A stretch of 64,000 nucleotides of DNA, from NCBI GenBank assembly GCA_963776055.1, contig CAVZLD010000005.1, positions 310,001 through 374,000 of the forward strand. The letters are read 5' to 3'. A model generated the notes under the pieces. The model saw only the letters and a list, made by a program, of their open reading frames with translations, did not search any database and had not been told where the DNA came from. Of the stretch, positions 19,404 to 28,110 are shown in pieces; the stretch's first letter is position 1, and every line of letters begins with the position of its first letter. The translations under genes were made by a program, and so were the position numbers. The stretch comes from CAVZLD01 sp963776055. GTDB lineage: Bacteria; Planctomycetota; Planctomycetia; Pirellulales; Pirellulaceae.

Positions 19404-21470
19404 ATGCCGAACCAATTGGTCCACGAAACGAGTCCCTACCTGTTGCAGCACGCCCACAATCCGGTGGACTGGTGCCCCTGGGGACCGGAAGCTCTCGAGC
19501 GCGCACGTGCTGAGAACCGTCCGATCTTCCTCTCGATCGGGTATTCGGCGTGCCACTGGTGTCACGTCATGGAGCATGAGAGCTTCGAAGATCCGGAAAT
19601 CGCCCGGCTGCTGAACGACAACTTCGTCTGCATCAAGGTAGATCGCGAGGAACGCCCTGATCTGGACCAGATCTACATGCAGGCGGTTCAAGCGATGACC
19701 GGCCGTGGCGGTTGGCCGATGTCGGTTTTTCTGACGCCGGAACTCGACCCATTTTACGGTGGCACGTACTGGCCGCCGCGCAGTCGGATGGGAATGCCGG
19801 GCTTTGATCAGGTGGTCGCCTCCGTGACGCAGGCCTGGCAGCAGCGGCGCGACGAAGCAGCCGCGCAAGCTCGACAACTGCGGGAGCACATCGCATCGAT
19901 CAGTGCGGCTCGTGCGCCGGCCACCGAGTTGAAGGAAGACCTGCTTTCGGCGGCAGCCGCTCATTTGCAGCAGACTTTCGACCCTATCCACGGCGGTTTC
20001 GGTGCGGCACCCAAGTTTCCGCACGCGATGGACCTGCAACTCTTGCTACGCCTTGAACAGCGTCTTCGACAGTCGGCACTGGGCTCGGTCGTCCGCACTA
20101 CACTCGACAAGATGGCCGCCGGAGGTATCTACGACCACTTGGGCGGAGGCTTTGCACGGTACAGTGTCGATCAGCGGTGGCTGGTCCCTCATTTCGAAAA
20201 GATGCTATACGACAACGCGCTGCTGGCGGCCACCTATGTGGATGCCTTTCTGGCGACCGGAAACGAACAAGACGCCATCGTCGTCCGAGAGATCCTTGAC
20301 TACATCCTGCGGGATATGACCGACCCGGCGGGAGGTTTTCACAGCACGGAAGATGCCGACAGCCAGGGCGAAGAAGGGAAGTTCTACGTTTGGACTCCCG
20401 CGGAAATCGAACGGGTTCTGGGACCCGATGTAGCCGCCCGGTTCTGCTACGTCTATGACGTCAGCGAGGGAGGCAACTTCGAGGGCCGCAATATTCTGCA
20501 CCTGTCTCGAACGTGGGAACAGTCGGCACGGCAGCTCCAAACGGATCCGAAAACCCTCCGTCGGCAGATGGATGAGGCGCGGTTGAAGTTGCGGGCAGTG
20601 CGCTCGGAACGCATCCGTCCGGCGAAGGACGATAAGATTCTGGTGAGTTGGAATGGGCTGATGGTGGATGCGTTGGCTCGAGCGGCTCGGGCGTTAAACG
20701 AGCCCGAGTACCTGAAGGCAGCGGTGAACGCCGCCCGGTTCCTACAGAATCATCTGCGGAAATCGGATGGACGACTGCTGCACTGCTGGCGACAAGGGCA
20801 GGCAAAACTGGATGCTTATCTGGATGATTACGCCATGCTGGCCAACGCACTCGTTTCGCTCTACGAGGCTTCGCTGGATGAGATCTGGTTAGCGTGGTCC
20901 TGTGAATTGCTGGAATTCATCCTGCAAGATTTCCGCGACGATGACACGGGTGCCTGCTTCTATACGGCGGAGCATCACGAGTCGCTGATCGTGCGTGTTC
21001 GGGATCTGCACGACAATGCTGTGCCAAGTGGAAATGCCATGGCCGCGATGGCTCTCCTTCGCGCCGGTCGTCTGACCTGCCGAACCGATTTTTTGGAGGC
21101 GGCCGAGGCCATCCTGATGGCAGCAAGTGGTCTGATGCAACGGGTTCCCGCGGCGATGAGCCAGATGTTGATCGCACTGGATCTGTGGCTCGGCCCGCTG
21201 CACGAAATCGTGATTGTGGGAAACGTTCACGATCTTCACGTGACAGAGACGTTGCGCGATTTCAACCAGAGGTTTCTGCCGCGCACCGTCTTGGCCGTCC
21301 GAGATGAGCAGCAGCTCGCACCCCACGCCAACCTCCTTGCACCACTGTTTTCCGGAAAGCAGGCCCTGGATGAAACACCGACGGTTTACGCATGCGAACA
21401 GGGAACCTGCCAACGTCCGGTCACCGGACGTCAGCAGGCTGCAGCCGTGTGGGACAAGCTGGCGAAGTGA
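19404..21470 (+). CDS. DUF255 thioredoxin-like domain protein (YyaL/SPATA20 family)
   Basis: An intact 688-residue cytosolic protein. ATG 19404 begins MPNQLVHETSPYLLQHAHNP, the usual start of this family; an upstream in-frame start at 19368 lacks support. The N-terminal thioredoxin fold carries CHWC in IGYSACHWCHVMEHESF, followed by VDREERPDLDQIYMQ and GGWPMSVFLTPELDPF. The remainder is an (alpha/alpha)6 barrel like those of N-acyl-glucosamine epimerases. The family is widespread but its substrate is not settled. It stands alone, with a palindrome- and repeat-containing gap on each side. Confidence 0.93.
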   Translation: MPNQLVHETSPYLLQHAHNPVDWCPWGPEALERARAENRPIFLSIGYSACHWCHVMEHESFEDPEIARLLNDNFVCIKVDREERPDLDQIYMQAVQAMTGRGGWPMSVFLTPELDPFYGGTYWPPRSRMGMPGFDQVVASVTQAWQQRRDEAAAQARQLREHIASISAARAPATELKEDLLSAAAAHLQQTFDPIHGGFGAAPKFPHAMDLQLLLRLEQRLRQSALGSVVRTTLDKMAAGGIYDHLGGGFARYSVDQRWLVPHFEKMLYDNALLAATYVDAFLATGNEQDAIVVREILDYILRDMTDPAGGFHSTEDADSQGEEGKFYVWTPAEIERVLGPDVAARFCYVYDVSEGGNFEGRNILHLSRTWEQSARQLQTDPKTLRRQMDEARLKLRAVRSERIRPAKDDKILVSWNGLMVDALARAARALNEPEYLKAAVNAARFLQNHLRKSDGRLLHCWRQGQAKLDAYLDDYAMLANALVSLYEASLDEIWLAWSCELLEFILQDFRDDDTGACFYTAEHHESLIVRVRDLHDNAVPSGNAMAAMALLRAGRLTCRTDFLEAAEAILMAASGLMQRVPAAMSQMLIALDLWLGPLHEIVIVGNVHDLHVTETLRDFNQRFLPRTVLAVRDEQQLAPHANLLAPLFSGKQALDETPTVYACEQGTCQRPVTGRQQAAAVWDKLAK

Positions 21471-21503
21471 TCGACCGGAGCGTTCATCCGGTGTGAGACG
21501 CTG

Positions 21504-21591
21504 GTGCGTGTTGCATGGACATGCAGCGTTTCTGGCGAACGTTTCTTCCGAACAGCAAGGGCGACGAGACGCGAGCGGGAGGTGCTGCGCG
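21504..21591 (+). repeat. Dispersed repeat, inverse copy of the 28.0 kb repeats
   Basis: Beginning GTGCGTGTTGCATGGACATG, this block aligns along about 88 bases with the reverse complement of the two tandem units at 27930-28108 (shared landmarks GGACATG, AGCGTT, TTCCGA.CAG). It lies just after the stop of the DUF255 gene. Function unknown. Confidence 0.6.
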
Positions 21592-21687
21592 TTGTAAGCT
21601 GCAGTTCTGCGAGACAACCGGACGTAAACGCAGGTGGGCGAGAAAATCCGCGATCCCGACCGTCGCGCGGTCCGATTGGCTGCGCAG

Positions 21688-22359
21688 TCATCGATCGGAA
21701 ATCGCACGATCCCAACAGAAATCGAACAGCAGCTGCCACTCTACTCGCGCAACCTGCCGACAGAGTGTTTCCAGAGCGCCCCGCTGTCGACGTCCTGCGG
21801 CGCACAGGTCCACGAAACCGAGCGAATCCCATTCCGCGGATTCCAAGATGCGATCCAGAATGGATTTCGGGGCCGTGGTCCGCCCCAGTTCGACCGCCGC
21901 CTCGCGCAACGAGGGTAGGATCGGGTGATCGCCCACTCGACGAAACCAGTATTTCGCGTTGGAATCATCCGGTTCGCGCCGGTGCATGATCCCATGCCAA
22001 TAACTCCCGCTGGGGGAGGGGATCTGTTGGCTGAGGGAATGGGATTCATCGAGGAAGTCATGCCAGAGCCACAGCGCGGACAGACAGCCGGACGCCATGT
22101 CCGCGTCGGCCACGGGATGCGTGGCGAACAACTGGTCCGTCGTCATCTTCCGCAGGATCGGCCGTGCGGCCTCCACCGGCTGGCCCGGTCCAAGTTCACA
22201 CAGCCGGTCGGGATCGAGCAGTTGAGAAACGCGGGGGCCGTACTTTTCAGGTTGAAACGAGAACAAACCAGTGGCTCCGAGGACCTGCGACCGAAAAGAA
22301 TCGACTGTGGCGCTTCGGCGACATCGGCCGGCCGACGCGGTGGCTGTCTTCCGGCCCAT
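21688..22359 (-). CDS. Conserved hypothetical protein, about 223 residues
   Basis: A soluble minus-strand gene convergent with the DUF255 gene. It has good coding character and a distinctive central block YWHGIMHRREPDDSNAKYW followed by FRRVGDHP, which I recall from unannotated planctomycete proteins. The upstream part holds LDPDRLCELGPGQP. The exact start is uncertain because the first 25 residues are low in coding signal; ATG 22359 is the furthest. No signal peptide or membrane helix. Function unknown. Confidence 0.7.
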   Translation of the reverse strand: MGRKTATASAGRCRRSATVDSFRSQVLGATGLFSFQPEKYGPRVSQLLDPDRLCELGPGQPVEAARPILRKMTTDQLFATHPVADADMASGCLSALWLWHDFLDESHSLSQQIPSPSGSYWHGIMHRREPDDSNAKYWFRRVGDHPILPSLREAAVELGRTTAPKSILDRILESAEWDSLGFVDLCAAGRRQRGALETLCRQVARVEWQLLFDFCWDRAISDR

Positions 22360-22609
22360 TGTAGCCCACCGGGGACTGTCCGGTTGTTACGCCGGGGAAA
22401 CCGCTTCGGAACAACTAGCGGGAGGGCGCAGCTGCTGCGGAGCCGCCCACCGTTCGGGACTGCTCGGCTCGGCGGGAGCCTGAGGCGGAAGGCCAATCAC
22501 GCGGCTTTTTCCTCGACAGTCGTGATGAGCCCGTTTCGAACCATAGACGGACACGGAAACTGGCGGTAAACTCCGCGTTGACCCACGACTCCTCTCGAGA
22601 AACCATGTC

Positions 22610-24082
22610 ATGACCGACGACCCGAAGCCCGCATCCGACGACCCCTCCACGGATCCCGTACCTGAAGATCCTACGCCGTCGGACTCGCCGGCGACTCCCG
22701 AGGAAACTCGCCCCGCCCGACAAATCAGAATTGGCTCCCAGCGGGAAGCTGCGTCTCCGATCCCCGAGGCAGCGGATGCGGCGGATACAGGCGAGGTGTC
22801 ACCCGATGCCGAAGCGGATGCCGATGCCGATGCGGAAGCGACAGCCCCGGGTACGGAGGATCCGTCGGTCACCTCGTTTCCCCCGCCGCGTCTGCAACGG
22901 ATGTCGGAAGATCTGCAGCAAGAGATCGACGAAGCACTGCAGGACGTATCGCTGGAAGAATTGTTGCAGGGCGAGACGCGGACGGACGCGGCGACGACGG
23001 GAGAGATTACGCTGGATGAGCGAGTGCTGGCGACCGTCATCAAAACGGATCGCGACTCGGTCTTCTGCAGCTTGGGCGGACAGCACGAGGGAGTCGTGTC
23101 GTTGCGACAGTTTGCCGAGCCGCCGGCCCCCGGCACGCAATGCGAGGTTGTCGCGGTTCGATATCTACCGGACGACAATCTCTATGAACTGAGTGTTCCC
23201 GGTGCCTCGGTCGATGTCCAGGACTGGTCCGACTTGGCGGAAGGCGTGGTGGTTGACGCACGGATCACCGGCCACAACAAGGGCGGGTTGGAGTGCGAGG
23301 TCCATCACATTCGCGGGTTTATTCCGGTCAGCCAGGTTTCGCTTTATCGCGTGGAAGATTTGGAACCGTTCGTTGGCCAGACGTTACCGTGCATTGTGAC
23401 GGAGGCGAACCCGGAGCGGCGGAATCTGGTGTTGAGCCACCGAGGGGTTTTGGAGCGGGAACAGCAGGAATCTCGGGAAAAACTGCTTGGCGAACTGGAA
23501 GTCGGACAGGTTCGAGAGGGTGTGGTGCGGAGGCTGCAGGATTTCGGCGCGTTCGTCGACTTGGGCGGAATCGATGGACTGGTGCATGTGAGCCAACTGA
23601 GTTGGGATCGAATCGCCCATCCGAAGGAAGTGCTGGAAGAAGGACAGACGATTCGCGTGCGAGTGGAGAAGGTCGACGTCGCCGCCGGTCGAATCAGCCT
23701 TTCCTACCGTGATCTGCTGGAGCACCCTTGGGAAGGCGCCGAGGCGAAGTATCCGGTCGGAGCGGTCTTGGAGGGAACCGTTTCGAAGATCATGGAATTT
23801 GGCGCCTTCGTCCGCGTCGCAGCCGGGGTCGAGGGCCTTGTGCATATCTCGGAACTGGCCCATCACCGGGTGCAGCGCGTTCACTCGATCGTCCGCGAAG
23901 GCGAGACGGTGCAGGTGAAGGTGCTGTCGGTCGATCCGGCGGCGCAGCGAATGAGCTTATCCATCAAGGCGGTCCAGAGCGCAGCGCCGGAGGAGGAGGC
24001 CGGGGGGGAAGACACCGCGGAAGAGAGTGTCCCCACGAAACCGCCGTACCGCCATCCCAGGGCCCGCTCAAGGGCGGATTGA
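22610..24082 (+). CDS. Ribosomal protein S1-like protein with four S1 RNA-binding domains
   Basis: 490 residues: an acidic, alanine-rich N-terminal tail of about 100 residues (containing an (A/D)-repeat around nt 22810-22845), then four S1 OB-fold domains at about residues 128-187, 200-268, 290-357 and 376-442. The third and fourth are the most typical (VREGVVRRLQDFGAFVDLG, LVHVSQLSW; LEGTVSKIMEFGAFVRVA, LVHISELAHHRV). This fits the shorter four-domain S1 proteins seen in several phyla that recruit mRNA to the 30S subunit. Start ATG 22610 follows a loose GAGA-type site. The rpsA name is probable but not proven for this copy. Confidence 0.88.
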   Translation: MTDDPKPASDDPSTDPVPEDPTPSDSPATPEETRPARQIRIGSQREAASPIPEAADAADTGEVSPDAEADADADAEATAPGTEDPSVTSFPPPRLQRMSEDLQQEIDEALQDVSLEELLQGETRTDAATTGEITLDERVLATVIKTDRDSVFCSLGGQHEGVVSLRQFAEPPAPGTQCEVVAVRYLPDDNLYELSVPGASVDVQDWSDLAEGVVVDARITGHNKGGLECEVHHIRGFIPVSQVSLYRVEDLEPFVGQTLPCIVTEANPERRNLVLSHRGVLEREQQESREKLLGELEVGQVREGVVRRLQDFGAFVDLGGIDGLVHVSQLSWDRIAHPKEVLEEGQTIRVRVEKVDVAAGRISLSYRDLLEHPWEGAEAKYPVGAVLEGTVSKIMEFGAFVRVAAGVEGLVHISELAHHRVQRVHSIVREGETVQVKVLSVDPAAQRMSLSIKAVQSAAPEEEAGGEDTAEESVPTKPPYRHPRARSRAD

Positions 24083-24448
24083 ACCGCGGCAGCGGCGGAG
24101 AGCAGTTCGGCCTGAAGTGGTGATCTTGCTCACTCCATCGCCCGATCGTCCCATCGCCCGATTGTCCCTACCGCATCGTGGGACGGTCTTCCAGACGGTC
24201 CCGTAAGACAGTCTTCCCAGACTGTCTCCTCCCCACTCACGGCAACCCATTACCGCTCGCCATTCTTCTCACCTTCCGTGGAGCTGCTGCCCGCCACAAG
24301 CTGGATAACTGTTACGAAACTGCAACACGCTTGTTGATGTCAGATCTTCCCAGTGGTCGGACGATGATAACGACAAGATCCCAGCGTTCTTGGATCCTGC
24401 AAAACGGTAGTACTTGTCGGAGTCCTGCAAGGGGGAGAAGCAAACGGC
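24083..24448. other. Intergenic region with two TCC-loop hairpins
   Basis: About 365 bases with no gene seen. It contains GACGGTCTTCCAGACGGTC (24183-24201, imperfect) and GACAGTCTTCCCAGACTGTC (24207-24226), members of the hairpin family found across the window. They may end transcription of the S1 gene, although no T-tract follows. Confidence 0.6.
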
Positions 24449-24712
24449 ATGTGGCGCGCGATATTCCTAGGAATTGCGATCTCGATCTGCCTGATCGGCT
24501 TGGAAAGTATGGTCATCGACCGGGTGGTGGTACCTGCCCGCGGGTCGGCTGCCGGTGCATCGGCGATGGATCCGAGCGATCCGATGGCATTGCCGGGCGT
24601 CACCACTTCGGCCAAACGGACGATCAAGGTCGCCGAATGGCACCCCTGGTCGCTGTTGAGTGTGGGCGCGGTCCTGATGCTCTATTCCCTGACGCTCCGC
24701 AAGGGAGGCTAA
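24449..24712 (+). CDS. Small membrane protein, 87 residues, two membrane helices
   Basis: ATG 24449 has a strong GGGGGAG site upstream. The product has an N-terminal helix (IFLGIAISICLIGLESMVI), a short hydrophilic loop of about 40 residues and a C-terminal helix (WSLLSVGAVLMLYSLTL) ending RKGG. This hairpin-like layout is typical of small inner-membrane proteins. No family recognised; the good start site and base composition support a real gene. Confidence 0.65.
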   Translation: MWRAIFLGIAISICLIGLESMVIDRVVVPARGSAAGASAMDPSDPMALPGVTTSAKRTIKVAEWHPWSLLSVGAVLMLYSLTLRKGG

Positions 24713-24887
24713 GCGTCGGCAAAACGCCGCGGACCCCCAGCTCTCGCCAAACGTCAACTTGCTGCGAGTTCCCCACCCCACTAAGATATCGTGGCGAACG
24801 GATCGCTCCAGAGTCAACTTGGTGGAGGGAAAGGGACAGTTTTTGATGGTCTCGGCGTCGCTTCCGATCCGGCCAAACCCCGCAGAA

Positions 24888-24916
24888 TTGTGTAGCATTC
24901 TGGCGAGTCATATAAT
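24888..24916 (+). promoter_or_regulatory. Sigma-70-like promoter candidate
   Basis: TTGTGT at 24888-24893 and a perfect TATAAT at 24911-24916 are separated by 17 bases, about 40 bases before the probable start of the PAS-GAF-receiver gene. Seen in sequence only. Confidence 0.5.
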
Positions 24917-24956
24917 ACCTAGGGTTTTGATTTCTTGATTCTTAGGAGTGGGGTGG

Positions 24957-26744
24957 TTGTCCGCGAAACGGAAAACTCTGTTTATCGGAACACCGTCGGC
25001 TGAAGACGCGCAGCTTCTGAATCGGCTGCGCGAGTGCTTTGATGTGGTCGAAGCGGACAGCCCGGTCAGTGCGTTGGCAAACGTTCCCCAGGAGACGGCG
25101 GGGATCTATCTCTCGGCAGCCCATCTTGACGAGGGACTCAAGCTGGGCCGCATGCTGAAGAACGAACGGATTCTGGAGGGGATGCCAGACGGTGTGGCCC
25201 TGCTGGATGCGGAGAACACGATCCTGTGGGCGAACGACTGTCTGCGACATTGGCTGAAGCAGGACGATCTGTCGGGCTGCAATTTCTACCACGTTTTCGG
25301 TAACCCGGAGATTCTCGGCCCTGACTTCTGTCCGTTCACGACCGCGTTGGCTTCGCGGGAGGCGAGCACTTCCACGCTTCGCTGTACGGACAACCGTTAC
25401 TACTACGTGCACTGCGTGCCTTTCCAAACCGGGAATGAGAGCCCTGACAGCTTGATTGTCACGGTGCGCGACATCACTTCCGAGACGTTGCAGCAGCAGA
25501 AGTTGGCGGCGATTCACAAGGCGGGTGTGGATCTGACCAACTTGACGGCGGAAGAAGTGTTTCAGATGCAGGTGCAGGATCGGATCGAGTTGCTGAAATC
25601 GAACATCCTGCAGGACACCAAGGATCTGTTGAGTTTCGATGTCATCGAGATTCGTCTCACGGCTCAAGACACGGGCGAGTTGGTCCCGTTGTTATCGGTC
25701 GGGATGGAAGACGCCGCGAACGAGCGGCAGTTGTTCGCGCTACCCCAGGGCCAGGGGGTCACCGGCTTCGTCGCCGCGACGGGCAAGAGTTACCTGTGTG
25801 AAGACACGGCAGAGGACCCCTTGTATATCGAGGGATGCGCCGGAGCGAAGAGTTCACTGACCGTGCCGTTGATTCAGCACGACAACAAGGTGATCGGGAC
25901 GTTCAACGTGGAGAGCCCCGATGCCCATGCGTTTACCGAGAGTGATCTGCAGTTCCTGGAAATCTATTCGCGCGACGTCGCCAACGCATTGAACACGCTC
26001 GAACTGCTCGTGGCCCAGCAGGCCAATACGGCGCAGGCAAGTGTCGAAGCGATCCATCGAGAGGTAGCTTTGCCGGTGGATCGGATCCTGAACGACGTGG
26101 CGCATATTATCGAGGAATACATCGGGCACAACCCAGCGGTTGTGGAGCGGCTGGACAGCATTCGCGACAACGCACGCGACATCAAGCAATTGATTCACCG
26201 CGTCGGTCAGGAGATGACGCCATCGGAGGCGGTACCCGCGTCGGCCCAGATCGAGGCCCGTCCAGCTTTGCTGGGACGCCGGATCCTGGTCGTAGATGAT
26301 GACGAGGCGGTCTTGATGGCCGCCCACAACCTGTTGGAACGCTACCACTGCACCGTGGAGACAGCGCGGCGGGGCAACGAAGCGATTTACATGATTCGCA
26401 ACGCTGGATCGGAGATGAGTTACGACGCCATCATTTCCGATATCAAACTGCCGGATATGTCAGGCTTCGACCTGCTGATGAAACTGAAGGAACAGTTGAA
26501 GATGGAACCGGTACCGCTGATCTTGATGAGCGGATTCGGATACGATGCGGGACACAACATCCCGAAGGCTCGGCAGGCCGGTCTGCCCATGCATGCGGTT
26601 CTGTGCAAACCGTTCCGCCTCGATCAACTGCTGGAGAAAGTGGAGGCAACCGTACTCCACACGGAGTCCTCGGGAAAGGCACCCTCCCCGAAAGAGAAAA
26701 AGGAGCCTTTTCTGATCTCCAAATACTCTAGTCCCCCGACATGA
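24957..26744 (+). CDS. PAS-GAF-receiver signalling protein without a kinase ATPase domain
   Basis: About 595 residues, cytosolic. A TTG at 24957 (MSAKRKTLFIGT) sits eight bases after AGGAG, which makes it a better start than the overlapping GTG at 24948. Order of domains: a short N-terminal receiver-like strand (KTLFIGTPSAEDAQLL), a PAS domain (about 85-180, MPDGVALLDAENTILWAND), a GAF domain (about 200-365, GQGVTGFVAATGKSYLCED), a helical dimerisation-like stretch (about 370-425) and a full C-terminal receiver (about 440-570). The receiver has VVDDDEA, the phospho-acceptor Asp in ISDIKLPDMSG and the conserved Lys in LCKPFR. No HATPase domain follows the helices, so the partner kinase must be elsewhere. 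Its stop overlaps the next start (ATGA). Confidence 0.85.
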   Translation: MSAKRKTLFIGTPSAEDAQLLNRLRECFDVVEADSPVSALANVPQETAGIYLSAAHLDEGLKLGRMLKNERILEGMPDGVALLDAENTILWANDCLRHWLKQDDLSGCNFYHVFGNPEILGPDFCPFTTALASREASTSTLRCTDNRYYYVHCVPFQTGNESPDSLIVTVRDITSETLQQQKLAAIHKAGVDLTNLTAEEVFQMQVQDRIELLKSNILQDTKDLLSFDVIEIRLTAQDTGELVPLLSVGMEDAANERQLFALPQGQGVTGFVAATGKSYLCEDTAEDPLYIEGCAGAKSSLTVPLIQHDNKVIGTFNVESPDAHAFTESDLQFLEIYSRDVANALNTLELLVAQQANTAQASVEAIHREVALPVDRILNDVAHIIEEYIGHNPAVVERLDSIRDNARDIKQLIHRVGQEMTPSEAVPASAQIEARPALLGRRILVVDDDEAVLMAAHNLLERYHCTVETARRGNEAIYMIRNAGSEMSYDAIISDIKLPDMSGFDLLMKLKEQLKMEPVPLILMSGFGYDAGHNIPKARQAGLPMHAVLCKPFRLDQLLEKVEATVLHTESSGKAPSPKEKKEPFLISKYSSPPT

Positions 26745-27916
26745 TCTACGTCTTGACCGCGTTATTGGTGCTGGGGCACATCGCTGCCTGCATCTTCTTC
26801 ATCAACCGTCTGCACGCGACTGCATTGCCGTATGTATTGATGAAGTTCATCGATGTGCTGTGGTATCCGACGCTGTTCGGGGTCCCAGCCTTGCTGTTGT
26901 ACTGTCTGCTGATTGACATCCCCGCAGAGATTGCGCAACAGCCCTGGTTGCAGTTGCTGGCATGGCTCTACGGCGGTCTCTGCCTTCTGGCGACGTTGGC
27001 GATCGCCCCCGCCTGGGTCCGTCACTTGACGGACAGCGGCACGACATCACGCTTGACGTCGAATGACACACGCCGGATCGATGTCGCTCAACAACTGCAG
27101 CAACGCCCCGCGGGGAATTGGCGGACGGATTTCGCTTCCCGAATTCCCACGAATCAGGTCTTCGAACTTCACGTCGAGCAAAAGACACTGCGAATGCCTC
27201 GGCTAAGTCCGGCGTTGGACGGGCTGACCATCTCGCACTTATCGGATCTCCACTTCACCGGGCAGATCACACGCCCTTACTTTGAGTTGGTCATGGAGGA
27301 AACCAACGCCTTGAACTCAGACCTCATCGTGATCTCGGGTGATATCATCGACAAAATGGCTTGCTTCGCCTGGCTGCGAGGATTGTTGGGCCAACTGCGC
27401 AGCCGTTACGGTTGTTTCTTCGTGCTGGGGAATCACGATCTGCGAATCCGGAACGAGTTGCGGTTGCGAACGGAGCTCGTCGACAACGGGCTGATCGACT
27501 TGGGCGGACGCTGGCAGACGATCGAGATTCACGGACAACCGATCCTCTTGGCCGGAAACGAGCTGCCTTGGTTCGCTCCCGCGGCGGACCTGAAGAGCTG
27601 CCCTCGCCCGCCCCGGCACGGACGGCTGCTACGGATTGCCGTCGCCCACAGCCCAGACCAATATCCCTGGGCCCAGAGTTACGACTTTGACCTGTTGCTG
27701 GCCGGTCATACGCACGGGGGACAGATCCGCTTTCCCGTGATCGGTCCGGTCTTTTCACCCAGTCGCTTTGGCGTGAAATACTGCGCGGGAACGTTCTACG
27801 AGGATCCCACGCTGATGCACGTCAGTCGCGGCATTTCTGGCACGCGTCCGTTGCGTTTCAACTGCCCGCCCGAAATCACGAAACTGACGCTTCGCGCCGG
27901 CCGGCCATCGACATAG
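26741..27916 (+). CDS. Membrane-anchored metallophosphoesterase (YkuE-like)
   Basis: 391 residues. The first 110 hold about three membrane helices. The rest is a calcineurin-type phosphoesterase with all metal motifs: SDLHF, GDIID, GNHD, AHSPD and AGHTHGGQI. The active domain follows the last helix; its side of the membrane is not certain. Proteins of this layout hydrolyse phosphoesters such as UDP-sugar or lipid precursors, but the substrate here is unknown. It overlaps the upstream signalling gene by four bases, so the two are translationally coupled. It is not a CapA-type protein (different motifs), so it should not be taken as the missing PGA-synthase subunit. Confidence 0.88.
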   Translation: MIYVLTALLVLGHIAACIFFINRLHATALPYVLMKFIDVLWYPTLFGVPALLLYCLLIDIPAEIAQQPWLQLLAWLYGGLCLLATLAIAPAWVRHLTDSGTTSRLTSNDTRRIDVAQQLQQRPAGNWRTDFASRIPTNQVFELHVEQKTLRMPRLSPALDGLTISHLSDLHFTGQITRPYFELVMEETNALNSDLIVISGDIIDKMACFAWLRGLLGQLRSRYGCFFVLGNHDLRIRNELRLRTELVDNGLIDLGGRWQTIEIHGQPILLAGNELPWFAPAADLKSCPRPPRHGRLLRIAVAHSPDQYPWAQSYDFDLLLAGHTHGGQIRFPVIGPVFSPSRFGVKYCAGTFYEDPTLMHVSRGISGTRPLRFNCPPEITKLTLRAGRPST

Positions 27917-27929
27917 CAGAAGCCGGTTA

Positions 27930-28108
27930 CTGCGAACAGCAATTCCCCGTTGCGTCTCGACGCTCTTTCTGCTCGGAGGACGCATCGCCACGAACGCTAC
28001 ATGTCTGTGCGACACGCACCACAGCGAGCAGCAATTCCCCGTTGCATGTAGGCGCTCTTTCTGCTCGGAAGACACATCACCACGAACGCTACATGTCCGT
28101 GCGACACG
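27930..28108. repeat. Two tandem copies of an approximately 92-base repeat
   Basis: Units begin at 27930 and 28022 (GCGA.CAGCAATTCCCCGTTG) and end in TGCGACACGCAC. They differ at about one base in ten. The second ends three bases from the stop codon of the minus-strand outer-membrane protein gene. A diverged inverse copy is at 21504-21591. Confidence 0.8.
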
Positions 28109-28110
28109 CA

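Noticed and set aside
26741..27916. Metallophosphoesterase as the missing PgsA/CapA subunit
   Set aside because: Its motifs and N-terminal helices fit the YkuE-like family; CapA has different signatures and the gene is 9 kb away with unrelated neighbours.
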